Positions 16,231-25,337 of a stretch of DNA of 31,379 bases are shown in pieces (the first letter of the stretch is position 1; every line of letters starts with the position of its first letter). The position numbers and the translations under genes were made by a program. Source of the DNA: Marivita sp965656765 (GTDB lineage: Bacteria > Pseudomonadota > Alphaproteobacteria > Rhodobacterales > Rhodobacteraceae); the NCBI RefSeq assembly GCF_965656765.1, contig NZ_CBFHLV010000040.1, forward strand, positions 1-31,379, in the 5' to 3' direction. The notes under the pieces are model-generated. The model was not told the DNA's origin, searched no databases, and was given only the letters and a program-made list of their open reading frames with translations.

Positions 16231-17747
16231 TATAGGTCCAGTTTCAACTGTGCGTCGTCGGACTTGGTGCGGCGCGGTTTGTGTGGCGCGCGATCATTGA
16301 CGAAATACCCGGCACTGTCCTTGCGGCTGGCGTGTTTATGGATCACCCGCTGCGTTTCATTACGGTCGACGCTGCGGCGCATGGAAAAGATGCGGTCTCG
16401 TGCAGTGCGCGCCGCCTCTGCCACGTCAACGATTGGAGCAGGATAGGCGCGGCCCAACACGTGCCCTGCCCCATCCCACGTCCACGGCGTTTGCAAGTGG
16501 CGATCCGGCACGTCCGCCAGTTCAGGCAGCCAAGCGCGTGTGAATGCTCCGGTTGGATCCTGATCCGTGCCTTGCTTGATCGGGTTGTAAATGCGCGGTG
16601 TATTGATGCCAGTGGTCCCCGACTGCATCTGCATTTGGCTCCAATGAATGCCCGGCTCGTAATCTGTGAACATCCGCGCCAGATGCTGCCCCGTGCTGCG
16701 CCAGTCCAGCCAGAGATGATAGCTTGCCACGCTGACCACCATCGCCCGCATCCGAAAATTGAGCCACCCTGTCGCCCGCAAAGACCGCATACAAGCATCC
16801 AGAAACGGCAGGCCGGTTTCCCCATTTTGCCACGCGGTCAGGCGCGCATGATCGGGTTCTAACGGGCGCATCCCTTCATAGGCACGGTGCAAACAGTTGT
16901 ATTCTAGCGCAGGTTCATCCTCCAGCTTTTGCATGAAGTGATCGCGCCATGCGAGGCGGGATTGAAACGACTTTAGGCTTCCTGCCCAACCATCGCGGGG
17001 CCCGCCCTTGACCTCGCGTTGGCGAGCGGCAGTCGCCTGAACCACTTCGCGGATCGTCACCGTGCCCAGCGCCAGATGCGGGCTGAGCCGGGAGCAAGCG
17101 ACGGCACCTTCACGCGGAGACGACATGGCGCTGCGATAAGTTTGCCCGCGCTCGGTCAGGAAACCGCCCAACAACGACAAGGCATGATCCCGCCCGCCCG
17201 TCTGCCGTTCTGGACACGGATCGGCCGCACACAGGTCCGGGACGCGGTCCGAAGGCACGGTACAAGGCGGCAACGCGGGCGGCGCCATCACCTGCCCTTG
17301 TGCGGTAAATGCATTGCGCTGCTTGGCCCAGCCATCACGCCCTTGCAGGCGACGCACCACACCGGATTGCGGCAGCTCTGTCCAACGGATACCCTGCCCT
17401 TTGACCCATGTTCCAACTTGTTGGTCACGGGCATATGTCCAGCCATTGCCGGTTTCCTCGTGACTCACCAGATGATCGAACCGAACCGTTTGGCGCACAT
17501 CCTCTAGCGCTGATACTGCATCACCAACCCGTATCACCAGATTGCTTCCAAGATGTTGCAAGGCGGTTTGCAAATCTGAAAGGCTCTCTTGCAAAAACGC
17601 AAACTGACGCCCCGAAGTGTCAGGCAAAGCCCAATACTCTGGCTCGAAAATATAGAGCGGAACGATGTTGTCATCACGCGCCGCCACAGCCAGAGCTGGA
17701 TTGTCGTGAATGCGCAGATCACGCTTGAACCAAAGCACAGTTGTCAT
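16230..17747 (-). CDS. Deoxyribodipyrimidine photolyase / cryptochrome-family flavoprotein
   Basis: A 505-residue member of the photolyase/cryptochrome family, expected to use blue light and FAD to repair UV photoproducts or to signal. The N-terminal alpha/beta antenna domain (1-130) begins MTTVLWFKRDLRIHDNP. The helical FAD-binding domain (about 200-480) has SRLSPHLALG (219-228), the GLPFLDACMRSLRATGWLN region (312-330), DWR (348-350) and RIYNPIKQG (385-393). The QMQMQSGTTGIN stretch (371-382) differs from classical class I enzymes. It is not the iron-sulfur (6-4) type, because the sequence lacks that family's long C-terminal cysteine cluster. A basic C-terminal tail is followed by the overlapping DUF2256 gene. 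Exact subclass and lesion specificity unknown. Confidence 0.9.
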   Translation of the reverse strand: MTTVLWFKRDLRIHDNPALAVAARDDNIVPLYIFEPEYWALPDTSGRQFAFLQESLSDLQTALQHLGSNLVIRVGDAVSALEDVRQTVRFDHLVSHEETGNGWTYARDQQVGTWVKGQGIRWTELPQSGVVRRLQGRDGWAKQRNAFTAQGQVMAPPALPPCTVPSDRVPDLCAADPCPERQTGGRDHALSLLGGFLTERGQTYRSAMSSPREGAVACSRLSPHLALGTVTIREVVQATAARQREVKGGPRDGWAGSLKSFQSRLAWRDHFMQKLEDEPALEYNCLHRAYEGMRPLEPDHARLTAWQNGETGLPFLDACMRSLRATGWLNFRMRAMVVSVASYHLWLDWRSTGQHLARMFTDYEPGIHWSQMQMQSGTTGINTPRIYNPIKQGTDQDPTGAFTRAWLPELADVPDRHLQTPWTWDGAGHVLGRAYPAPIVDVAEAARTARDRIFSMRRSVDRNETQRVIHKHASRKDSAGYFVNDRAPHKPRRTKSDDAQLKLDL

Positions 17748-17750
17748 GAG

Positions 17751-17766
17751 GCACAGTTAGCTGTGC
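17751..17766 (-). promoter_or_regulatory. Inverted repeat just upstream of the photolyase start codon
   Basis: GCACAG (17751-17756) and CTGTGC (17761-17766) with a 4-nt spacer end 3 nt before the photolyase ATG. On the transcript this would fold over the place where a Shine-Dalgarno sequence is expected, and no good one is visible. It may be an operator or a translational control hairpin; 6-bp arms can also arise by chance. Confidence 0.35.
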
Positions 17767-17879
17767 AACCCTGCGTGACCAGTGGGATTATAGCCAATAA
17801 CCCGCAACCCGTTTCACTTCTTCCCAATCCCGGCATAGGTATATCGTCAACCCGCAACGACACCAAACCGGAGCATCCG

Positions 17880-20429
17880 ATGAAAGACGCCGCGCCCAAG
17901 ACGATCTACCTTAAAGACTATACCCCGTTTGGCTATGTGGTTGAGAGCGTGTACCTGACCTTTCGGTTGGCACCAACATCCACCCGCGTGGTCAGCCGTA
18001 TCAGGTTTGCGCCCAACCCGGACGCAACCGACAAGACGTTTTTCCTGCACGGCGAAGAGCTTTCCCTGATGTGGGCCACGATTGATGGGGCCGAGGTCGC
18101 CCCCGAAATAACCGACACAGGCCTGCGCTGCGCCGTGCCCGATGCGCCCTTCACATGGGAAGCGGAGGTCGAGATCAGTCCGCAAACCAATACCGCGCTG
18201 GAAGGTCTTTATATGTCGAACGGCATGTACTGCACCCAATGCGAGGCCGAAGGGTTCCGCAAGATCACCTATTATCCCGACCGTCCCGATGTGATGAGCA
18301 CTTTCACTGTACGCGTCGAAGGTGATGAAAACGTTAAGCTGTCCAACGGCAACCCAGTGGATAGCGGCGACGGCTGGGCGGAATGGCATGATCCCTGGCC
18401 CAAACCGGCCTATCTTTTTGCTTTGGTGGCGGGAGATTTGGTCAACCACCCCGACACATTTACCACCATGTCTGGCAAAAAGGTCGAGCTGAACATCTGG
18501 GTCCGTCCGGGCGACGAAGGCAAATGTGCTTTCGGCATGGAAGCGTTAAAAAAATCAATGACTTGGGATGAAAAGGTGTATGGACGTGAATACGATCTGG
18601 ACATCTTTAACATCGTTGCAGTTGACGATTTCAACATGGGAGCGATGGAAAACAAAGGCCTGAACGTATTCAATTCGTCCTGTGTTTTGTCGTCACCCGA
18701 AACCTCAACCGATGATAATTTCGAGAGAATTGAAGCGATTATTGCCCACGAGTATTTTCACAACTGGACCGGCAACCGCATTACCTGTCGCGACTGGTTT
18801 CAGCTCTGCCTGAAAGAGGGACTGACGGTGTTCCGCGATGCACAGTTTACAGCGGATATGCGGTCGGAACCCGTTAAACGCATCAGCGATGTGATTGATT
18901 TGCGCGCGCGCCAGTTTCCCGAAGATCAGGGGCCATTGTCACACCCGGTGAGGCCAGAGAGTTTTCAGGAAATTAACAATTTCTACACCGCCACCATCTA
19001 TGAAAAAGGTGCCGAGGTGATCGGCATGCTGAAAACGCTGGTGGGTGACGATGCTTATTCCCGTGCTCTTGATCTGTATTTCGACCGTCATGATGGTCAG
19101 GCCTGCACCATTGAGGATTGGCTTGCCGTGTTCGAAGATACCACTGGTCGCGACCTTGGCCAATTCAAGCTGTGGTATTCTCAATCCGGCACGCCGCGCG
19201 TCAAGGTGTCCGAAGATTGGAAGGACGGGGTCTATACCCTGACATTCAAACAGCACACACCGCCTACACCGGGACAAGACGTTAAAGATCCAAAGGTCAT
19301 TCCGATTGCCGTTGGCTTATTGACCCCAAACGGTGATGAGTCTGTGCCGACACAGGTACTTGAAATGACAGAGGCCGAACAAAGCTTTACGTTCGACGGT
19401 CTGGCCAGCAAACCCGTACCATCGATCCTGCGCGGGTTTTCAGCCCCAATTGTTCTTGAGCGGGAGGTCAGCCGCGAAGAACGCGTGTTCCTCGTCGCGC
19501 ACGACACGGATGCGTTCAATCGCTGGGAAGCGAACCGCAACCTTTGCCGCGACAGTCTGGTTGCGACAGTGCGCGATGGTGCGCCGCATGATGATGCTTG
19601 GATTGACGCGCTGGAACGGGTGGTACGCGACGACAGCCTTGATCCAGATTTCCGGCAACTGATGTTGGCGGGACCGTCGCAATCGGAACTCGCACAAGTC
19701 TTGTTTGACCAGGGCGTGACGCCCGATCCGGACGCCATCTGGCGCGCAAGTGACAGCCTGCGGCATCACATAGCGACCCGTTGGCAGGGGTGGCTAGAAG
19801 ATGCGATGCAAAGCATGCGCGTCACAGACGCTTATTCACCCGACGCCGATCAGACTGGCAAACGCGCCCTTGGTGGAAAGCTCCTGTCGCTTCAAACCTG
19901 CTTGGACAACGGTGCAATGGCGCAAAAGCAATACGACAGCGCAGACAACATGACCCTGCAACTGTCAGCATTTGCGCAGCTTTTGGTATCCGGGAACGGA
20001 GAGGCCGCGACCAAGGCGTTTTACGATCAATGGAAAGATGACCGGTTGGTGATGGACAAGTGGTTCGGGCTTCAAGTTGGCATGGCAAAACCGGATGTGG
20101 CTGTCGATGTGGCCAAAGATCTGGTCGCACATCCGGCGTTTGATATGGGCAATCCAAACCGCTTTCGCGCCGTGATGGGCGGCATGGCGATGAACCACGC
20201 GGGCTTTCATCGCAAGGATGGCGCCGGATATGCGTTCCTCGCTGATTGGCTGATCAAACTAGACGACAAGAACCCGCAAACCACTGCGCGCATGTGTTCC
20301 GTGTTCCAAACATGGAAACGCTATGATGGGGATCGTCAGGCATTGATCAAAGCGCAGCTGGAGCGGATCAAAGCGAAACCGAACCTAAGCCGCGATACAG
20401 ACGAAATGATCAGCCGCATCCTTGGCTGA
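17880..20429 (+). CDS. pepN: Aminopeptidase N (M1 metallopeptidase)
   Basis: An 849-residue zinc aminopeptidase that removes N-terminal residues from peptides in the cytoplasm. The exopeptidase motif GAMEN is at residues 254-258, the zinc site HEYFH at 290-294 and the third ligand Glu313 in LKEGLTVF, the exact spacing of the family. The E. coli-type C-terminal helical domains follow. Start ATG at 17880 is chosen for the GGAG 7 nt upstream and for the conserved beginning KTIYLKDYTPFGY. The open frame extends 97 codons upstream, but that part overlaps the photolyase gene and is not family-like. It is divergent from the photolyase gene. Confidence 0.97.
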   Translation: MKDAAPKTIYLKDYTPFGYVVESVYLTFRLAPTSTRVVSRIRFAPNPDATDKTFFLHGEELSLMWATIDGAEVAPEITDTGLRCAVPDAPFTWEAEVEISPQTNTALEGLYMSNGMYCTQCEAEGFRKITYYPDRPDVMSTFTVRVEGDENVKLSNGNPVDSGDGWAEWHDPWPKPAYLFALVAGDLVNHPDTFTTMSGKKVELNIWVRPGDEGKCAFGMEALKKSMTWDEKVYGREYDLDIFNIVAVDDFNMGAMENKGLNVFNSSCVLSSPETSTDDNFERIEAIIAHEYFHNWTGNRITCRDWFQLCLKEGLTVFRDAQFTADMRSEPVKRISDVIDLRARQFPEDQGPLSHPVRPESFQEINNFYTATIYEKGAEVIGMLKTLVGDDAYSRALDLYFDRHDGQACTIEDWLAVFEDTTGRDLGQFKLWYSQSGTPRVKVSEDWKDGVYTLTFKQHTPPTPGQDVKDPKVIPIAVGLLTPNGDESVPTQVLEMTEAEQSFTFDGLASKPVPSILRGFSAPIVLEREVSREERVFLVAHDTDAFNRWEANRNLCRDSLVATVRDGAPHDDAWIDALERVVRDDSLDPDFRQLMLAGPSQSELAQVLFDQGVTPDPDAIWRASDSLRHHIATRWQGWLEDAMQSMRVTDAYSPDADQTGKRALGGKLLSLQTCLDNGAMAQKQYDSADNMTLQLSAFAQLLVSGNGEAATKAFYDQWKDDRLVMDKWFGLQVGMAKPDVAVDVAKDLVAHPAFDMGNPNRFRAVMGGMAMNHAGFHRKDGAGYAFLADWLIKLDDKNPQTTARMCSVFQTWKRYDGDRQALIKAQLERIKAKPNLSRDTDEMISRILG

Positions 20430-20445
20430 GTGTCATGCGACATAT

Positions 20446-20483
20446 CCTCTGGGTCACCGATCACGGATCGGGTGACCCAGAGG
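20446..20483. repeat. Long hairpin between pepN and the acyltransferase gene
   Basis: A 38-nt imperfect palindrome. Outer arms CCTCTGGGTCAC and GTGACCCAGAGG pair over 12 bp, inner CGATC/GATCG over 5 bp with one bulged G, and the loop is 3 nt. It starts 17 bp after the pepN stop codon. No T-run follows on either strand, so it is not a standard intrinsic terminator; it could stabilise the pepN mRNA 3' end. The remainder of the 227-bp gap up to 20656 shows no gene. Confidence 0.7.
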
Positions 20484-20656
20484 AATCGCTGGAAACCCAC
20501 ATTTTCACGGGAACCAGCGAAGATTTGCCAGCGTTGAAAGGTAAGTGGCATGACATTGCGCAATCGAATGTGCCCGGGACTTACAGCTTGCCAGCCAGCA
20601 CCGAATGTCCTGCGTTTGTCATGCCAATGTCACGCTGCTCTGTCAGGAGAGGCCGC

Positions 20657-21517
20657 ATGAAAGACCGGATTGACCCGCTGATCGAGGACCGTGCGCCTTG
20701 GTTGTTTCGCCCCACAGTGGCGGCATCCCTCGCAAGGCCTGCGTTGAACCGGGTGTTGGGTTATGACCGAACGGTGTCTCTTGCGGAAGAAGTCGAACAC
20801 CTGCCGCCGAATGCGATCATGAATACGATGGCCGACCGGCTGGCCCGCGATGTGAGTATTTCGGGTCTGGGCCACCTGCCCCGACATGGTGCAGCGCTGG
20901 TCGTCGCAAATCACCCCACAGGCATTGCTGACGGGATCATTCTGCATTCGGTTTTGCGGCAGGTCCGCAACGATGCATATTTCTTTGCGAATCACGATAT
21001 TCTTAAAGTCTTGCCGCAGATGTCGCGCGTCATCGCGCCGGTGGAATGGCGCAAAGATCGGCGCAGTCACGCCAAAACGCGTGGCACGATGGTGTTCGCC
21101 CGACAGGCCGTGAAGGAGGGGAGACTGGGTGTGATCTTTCCTTCCGGTCGTCTGGCCAAACGACGCGGAACGCGGCTCCATGAACGGCCATGGATGGCAT
21201 CGGCGGCAATGCTTGCGCGTAAATTTGATCTGCCGGTGATCCCGATACATTTGCAGGCCCGCAACTCTGCGCTGTTCTACCTGTTCGACGCGATTCACCC
21301 GACGCTGCGGGACATTACATTGTTCCACGAGACTCTGAACAAGTGCCGGCAGCCCTACGCGATCAAGGTCGGTGAGCCGATTTCCCCAAAGGCTCTGCCA
21401 GAGAATTCAGAAGACGGAATAGCGCTTTTGCAGAGGGCAACCTTGGCGTTGGGAGAACCGCAGAAACAGGGCGTTTCATTATTGGATGCGTCGCGGTTTC
21501 CGGCGCGCCGGGCTTAG
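20657..21517 (+). CDS. PlsC/hemolysin-like 1-acyl-glycerol (lysophospholipid) acyltransferase family protein
   Basis: A 286-residue lysophospholipid acyltransferase-like protein. The acyltransferase motif NHPTGIADG is at residues 85-93, of the NHPxGGxDG kind found in PlsC-like and ornithine-lipid-type acyltransferases, and the acceptor-binding motif VIFPSGR is at 159-165. It would transfer an acyl chain to a lysolipid or similar acceptor at the inner membrane face. The ATG at 20657 follows AGGAGAGG by 5 nt; the frame is open 74 codons further upstream, but that part includes the hairpin and is not protein-like. Its stop codon overlaps the convergent transglycosylase stop by 3 nt. Confidence 0.85.
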   Translation: MKDRIDPLIEDRAPWLFRPTVAASLARPALNRVLGYDRTVSLAEEVEHLPPNAIMNTMADRLARDVSISGLGHLPRHGAALVVANHPTGIADGIILHSVLRQVRNDAYFFANHDILKVLPQMSRVIAPVEWRKDRRSHAKTRGTMVFARQAVKEGRLGVIFPSGRLAKRRGTRLHERPWMASAAMLARKFDLPVIPIHLQARNSALFYLFDAIHPTLRDITLFHETLNKCRQPYAIKVGEPISPKALPENSEDGIALLQRATLALGEPQKQGVSLLDASRFPARRA

Positions 21518-22233
21518 TCACCGCGGGTCGACACGACGCCATCCCACGGGTCACGCACCGGGCGTGCTACAGGGCGCAGAGATCTTGAAAGCCCTGCACA
21601 ATATGGCTGAGCGCGTGTCCATTCCATCATATCGCTGCGTTTTGCTCGGCTGTGAAACGGCCCCCAATCAGCAGCCACGCCACGCATTCCGTGAGACACG
21701 ACACCATCGCGCGGCACCGTCACTGCCATGATCCGCAAGGCGCATTGCAGGTTCGCACCGCCGCTTTTGAGCGCATCGCGCGACCGGGCGTTGCACCCAT
21801 AACCACGCGCAGTCGCCGGAAGGATTTGCAGCAAACCGTACCACTTGCCTCCGCCACCGACGGCTGTCGGGCGATATGTGCTTTCGTGTTTGGCCAACGT
21901 GGACAAAAGCCCGATCCAGAACGCCTCGCGTGCCGAGGTATCATTGGTCACATAAGCCGGACACCAATCGCCGATGTCTTTTGGGACCGTGCGCGGCAGA
22001 ACACTTGCATGGCTGCGCAGTGCCGTTAATGCAGCCCGCGACCAGCGTTCGGCCTCGCCGCGATGGCTCCAGCGCATATCGGGAAGTGGAGTATAATGTC
22101 GGGCGACCGGGCGCAAAGACACCGTCAGCGCATTGGTTGATTGACCGTCAACCATTGTGGCAGGTGCCGCAGAAACAGACCCAGAAATACCGAGCACAAA
22201 CACCGCCACGCCTATGATCCCCCAGCGTAGCAT
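21514..22233 (-). CDS. Secreted lytic transglycosylase (SLT domain)
   Basis: About 239 residues from the ATG at 22231-22233; a TTG 13 codons upstream (22272) is an alternative start. The N-terminus is a signal peptide (hydrophobic GIIGVAVFVLGISG, cleavage likely after SVSAA). The mature part has an SLT-type lysozyme fold: catalytic Glu in LAKHESTYRP, then GLLQILPATARGYGC, the usual GxxQ plus TA motif. It would cleave the glycan strands of peptidoglycan in the periplasm. No ribosome-binding site is strong at either start. It overlaps the acyltransferase gene at the 3' end, convergently. Confidence 0.85.
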   Translation of the reverse strand: MLRWGIIGVAVFVLGISGSVSAAPATMVDGQSTNALTVSLRPVARHYTPLPDMRWSHRGEAERWSRAALTALRSHASVLPRTVPKDIGDWCPAYVTNDTSAREAFWIGLLSTLAKHESTYRPTAVGGGGKWYGLLQILPATARGYGCNARSRDALKSGGANLQCALRIMAVTVPRDGVVSHGMRGVAADWGPFHSRAKRSDMMEWTRAQPYCAGLSRSLRPVARPVRDPWDGVVSTRGD

Positions 22234-22476
22234 CCAAGCTGCATTCAGGATTTTATCAAAAAAATCAAGCAAAACCGCATAACGAGGAATTCTTCAGCAG
22301 GTTTCTGCGCAGTTTTGAAAGGTTAGGCCAAACCTCGCGCATGCTGCTATCAACGCCGCCGGATTACCCTTGGGAAATCGTTTTGACGCCCGATTTGCGA
22401 CATGTTTTTCCGGCATCACGGTGCAAACAGTCTTTCCAGCCCGATCTCGGCACCGGACAATCTGAAGGCCAAAGCA

Positions 22477-23679
22477 ATGACCGTTCTTAACAACCTGACG
22501 ACCCTGATGCGAAAGGCTCGCAATACGGCGCACGTGCCACGACCAAGGGGCACGTTGCTAAACATTGAGGCCTTGCCGACAACGTCTGAACCGGCCCTGC
22601 CAGTTCTCGCAACAAGCGCAGAAGAAGAGGTACATCGCGCATTGTTCGAGGCTGGTTTGTTCTTGGCCCGTCAGGATGCCTGGGCCACCTTGGGCGACCG
22701 GATCCGCACAGCAGACGCAGAGCGTTCCATGACGCCCGGCGGGGTGCCCGAGGCCGAGATCCTGGCCGAAGGGGCCCGTGCTGATGCGGTGACTGCCGCG
22801 ACGCGCGCAGTATCGGCCGGGGATGAACTGGGGGCTGCGTCGATCATGAACGATATGCAGCTTGTGCTTGATGAAACCGACAACGATCATGGCGTCGCCT
22901 ATGTCATTGCAATGGCACATATCGACATTGGTTGGGCGTGGCGTGGCGAAGGCTGGAGACAGGATATTCCAGCCGCGCACAGGGCTGCGTTTTTCCGGCA
23001 CTTCAAATGCGCAGGCGACCTGATCGACCGCTACGATGCGTTTGAATTGGATTCGCCGATGCTTGCCTCTGTGCGATGTGCACTTTTGTCGGCAGAAACC
23101 AGCCCCCGCACCCGAGCCAGCGATGATTATGAAGATCTGATCGATCTGGCACCGAATGTCGCGAAATATATGCGCGCTCTGGGCAATCACATGCTGCCAC
23201 GGTGGTTTGGGAGCTATTCGCGGCTTGACCACGAGGCGCGCCGCACGATGGAACGCACGACAGATGTCTGGGGAGCCGGCGGCTATACCTGGACATATCT
23301 TGATGCGCTGACCGTCGATGACGAAGCGTTTGCACTCTTGGATGCTGACCTCTTTTGCACAGGCCTAACGGATATCCTTGCGCGCCGGAACGATCAGCAT
23401 ACGGTCAATATGTTCGCCGCCTATACCGGTGCTGCGCTTGAGCCAGATGGTGTGAACCTTGAGGCACGCGCAAAAATTGCGACGTGTTTCGATGCGATTG
23501 TGAGCGACCATCTTCGCGAAGTACATCCGCGCGTCTGGTACGCCGCAAAAGGCGTTTGGGCGTCAAGGCTCGATGATCAGGACAGGCTGGCCAAAGGGCG
23601 CCAACGTGCCGCAACCGCCCTTGATCGTCACGCACGCGGGATGCCTCCTGTCACCGCGCCGCGGCTTTCCGACGGGTAG
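22477..23679 (+). CDS. Uncharacterised protein, 400 residues
   Basis: Not recognised as a named family. It is soluble, largely helical and acidic, without a signal peptide. Helical pairs in residues 50-250 (for instance EEEVHRALFEAGLFLARQDAW and the HRAAFFRHFKCAGDLIDRYDAF stretch) suggest tetratricopeptide-like repeats, but the spacing is irregular. The start ATG at 22477 has a weak AAGG upstream; the open frame begins 25 codons earlier. It lies alone between the divergent transglycosylase gene and gatB. Confidence 0.75.
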   Translation: MTVLNNLTTLMRKARNTAHVPRPRGTLLNIEALPTTSEPALPVLATSAEEEVHRALFEAGLFLARQDAWATLGDRIRTADAERSMTPGGVPEAEILAEGARADAVTAATRAVSAGDELGAASIMNDMQLVLDETDNDHGVAYVIAMAHIDIGWAWRGEGWRQDIPAAHRAAFFRHFKCAGDLIDRYDAFELDSPMLASVRCALLSAETSPRTRASDDYEDLIDLAPNVAKYMRALGNHMLPRWFGSYSRLDHEARRTMERTTDVWGAGGYTWTYLDALTVDDEAFALLDADLFCTGLTDILARRNDQHTVNMFAAYTGAALEPDGVNLEARAKIATCFDAIVSDHLREVHPRVWYAAKGVWASRLDDQDRLAKGRQRAATALDRHARGMPPVTAPRLSDG

Positions 23680-23763
23680 CCGCCCGGAAACCGCGCCTCG
23701 CCCCCTTGCCCCCTGCCCCCCTCTGGCGTATTCCACGCGGCGTTCACGCCAAGAGGATTTGCC

Positions 23764-25278
23764 ATGCTGGACCTGACCTTCGAAGCCCCGAAACCCAAGG
23801 TAATCGCCGGCGCCAAGCATGATTGGGAGCTGGTCATCGGGATGGAAGTCCATGCCCAGATCGCAACAAAGGCCAAGCTGTTTTCGGGCGCCTCGACGCA
23901 ATTCGGGGCCGAACCTAATTCCAACGTGGCCTTCGTTGATGCCGCCATGCCGGGAATGCTTCCTGTTATCAACGAGTTCTGCGTCGAACAGGCGGTGCGC
24001 ACCGGGCTGGGCCTGAAGGCCGAGATCAACCTGAAATCGGCGTTTGATCGCAAGAATTATTTCTATCCGGATCTGCCCCAAGGTTATCAGATCAGCCAGC
24101 TCTACCATCCGATCGTAGGCGAAGGCGAAGTGATTGTGGACATGGAACCGGGCATCGCGCGCCTGGTGCGGATCGAACGCATCCACATCGAACAGGACGC
24201 GGGCAAGTCGATCCACGACATGGACCCAGCGATGTCGTTTGTGGATCTGAACCGCACCGGTGTGGCGCTGATGGAGATCGTCAGCCGCCCTGACATCCGC
24301 GGACCCGAGGAAGCGGCGGCTTATGTTGTTAAGCTCCGCCAGATATTGCGGTATCTGGGGACGTGTGACGGAAACATGCAGAACGGCAACCTGCGGGCGG
24401 ATGTGAACGTGTCGGTCTGTCGGCCCGGCCAGTACGAGAAGTACCAGGAATCTCAGGATTTCAGTCACTTAGGCACCCGCTGCGAGATCAAGAACATGAA
24501 CTCCATGCGGTTTATCCAGATGGCGATCGACTTTGAGGCGAAGCGGCAGATCGGGATTTTGGAAGCTGGTGGCAAGATCGACCAGGAAACGCGGCTGTAC
24601 GATCCGGATAAAAATGAAACAAGATCAATGCGTTCCAAGGAAGAGGCGCATGATTATCGGTATTTTCCGTGCCCGGATTTGCTGCCTTTGGAAATTGAGC
24701 AAGGCTGGGTCGACGACATCAAAGCGTCGCTGCCAGAGTTGCCGGACGAGAAAAAAGCACGCTTTGTCAAGGAGTTCGGGCTGTCCGAGTATGACGCGGA
24801 CGTTCTGACGGCGGATACGGCGAATGCAGGGTATTTCGAAAAGGTTGTTGATGCGTGCGGTGACGGGAAACTGGCGGCGAACTGGGTCATCAACGAATTG
24901 TTCGGACGGCTTAAAAAAGAAGACCACGACATCACGGAAAGCCCGGTATCCCCCGCGCAACTGGCTGGAATTATTGGGCTAATCAAAGCGGGTGACATTT
25001 CGGGCAAGATCGCGAAAGACGTGTTCGAAATTGTCTACACCGAAGGCGGTGATCCGGCAGAGATTGTCGAGGCGCGCGGCATGAAGCAGGTCACGGACAC
25101 CGGCGCGATTGAAAAAGCGGTGGACGAAATCATCGCGGCGAACCCGGATCAGGTGGAAAAAGCCAAGCAAAACCCGAAACTTGCCGGGTGGTTCGTAGGT
25201 CAGGTGATGAAAGCCACGGGCGGCAAGGCGAACCCGAAAGCGGTGAACGAGATCGTGGCGCAGAAATTAAACGGGTGA
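23764..25278 (+). CDS. gatB: Asp-tRNA(Asn)/Glu-tRNA(Gln) amidotransferase subunit B
   Basis: A 504-residue tRNA-binding kinase subunit of the GatCAB amidotransferase, which corrects Glu-tRNA(Gln) and Asp-tRNA(Asn) by amidation. The conserved core ELVIGMEVHAQ is at residues 21-31. The segments KNYFYPDLPQGYQISQ, EEDAG-equivalent EQDAGKS, and the ENKNMNS-equivalent EIKNMNS are present, and the C-terminal YqeY-like tail covers about 350-500. GAGGAT-type spacing upstream (AGAGGATTTGCC) supports the ATG at 23764. Full length and intact. A strong terminator follows at 25383. Confidence 0.98.
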   Translation: MLDLTFEAPKPKVIAGAKHDWELVIGMEVHAQIATKAKLFSGASTQFGAEPNSNVAFVDAAMPGMLPVINEFCVEQAVRTGLGLKAEINLKSAFDRKNYFYPDLPQGYQISQLYHPIVGEGEVIVDMEPGIARLVRIERIHIEQDAGKSIHDMDPAMSFVDLNRTGVALMEIVSRPDIRGPEEAAAYVVKLRQILRYLGTCDGNMQNGNLRADVNVSVCRPGQYEKYQESQDFSHLGTRCEIKNMNSMRFIQMAIDFEAKRQIGILEAGGKIDQETRLYDPDKNETRSMRSKEEAHDYRYFPCPDLLPLEIEQGWVDDIKASLPELPDEKKARFVKEFGLSEYDADVLTADTANAGYFEKVVDACGDGKLAANWVINELFGRLKKEDHDITESPVSPAQLAGIIGLIKAGDISGKIAKDVFEIVYTEGGDPAEIVEARGMKQVTDTGAIEKAVDEIIAANPDQVEKAKQNPKLAGWFVGQVMKATGGKANPKAVNEIVAQKLNG

Positions 25279-25305
25279 TGTGAGCAATTTATTTGGCGTG
25301 GTGTT

Positions 25306-25328
25306 GCCGGGCTGAAGCCCGGCCTACG
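25306..25328 (+). repeat. REP-like palindrome, copy 1
   Basis: GCCGGGC (25306-25312), loop TGAA, GCCCGGC (25317-25323), then CTACG. It has the same architecture as the element at 27569-27593 and matches the short palindromes ending in CTACG that are scattered between genes in many Rhodobacteraceae, from memory. It stands 27 bp after gatB. Confidence 0.65.
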
Positions 25329-25337
25329 CGAATATGG

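Noticed and set aside
17589..17879. A 97-codon upstream extension of pepN
   Set aside because: It overlaps the start of the photolyase gene, lacks family similarity, and the ATG at 17880 has a better ribosome-binding site and the conserved N-terminus.
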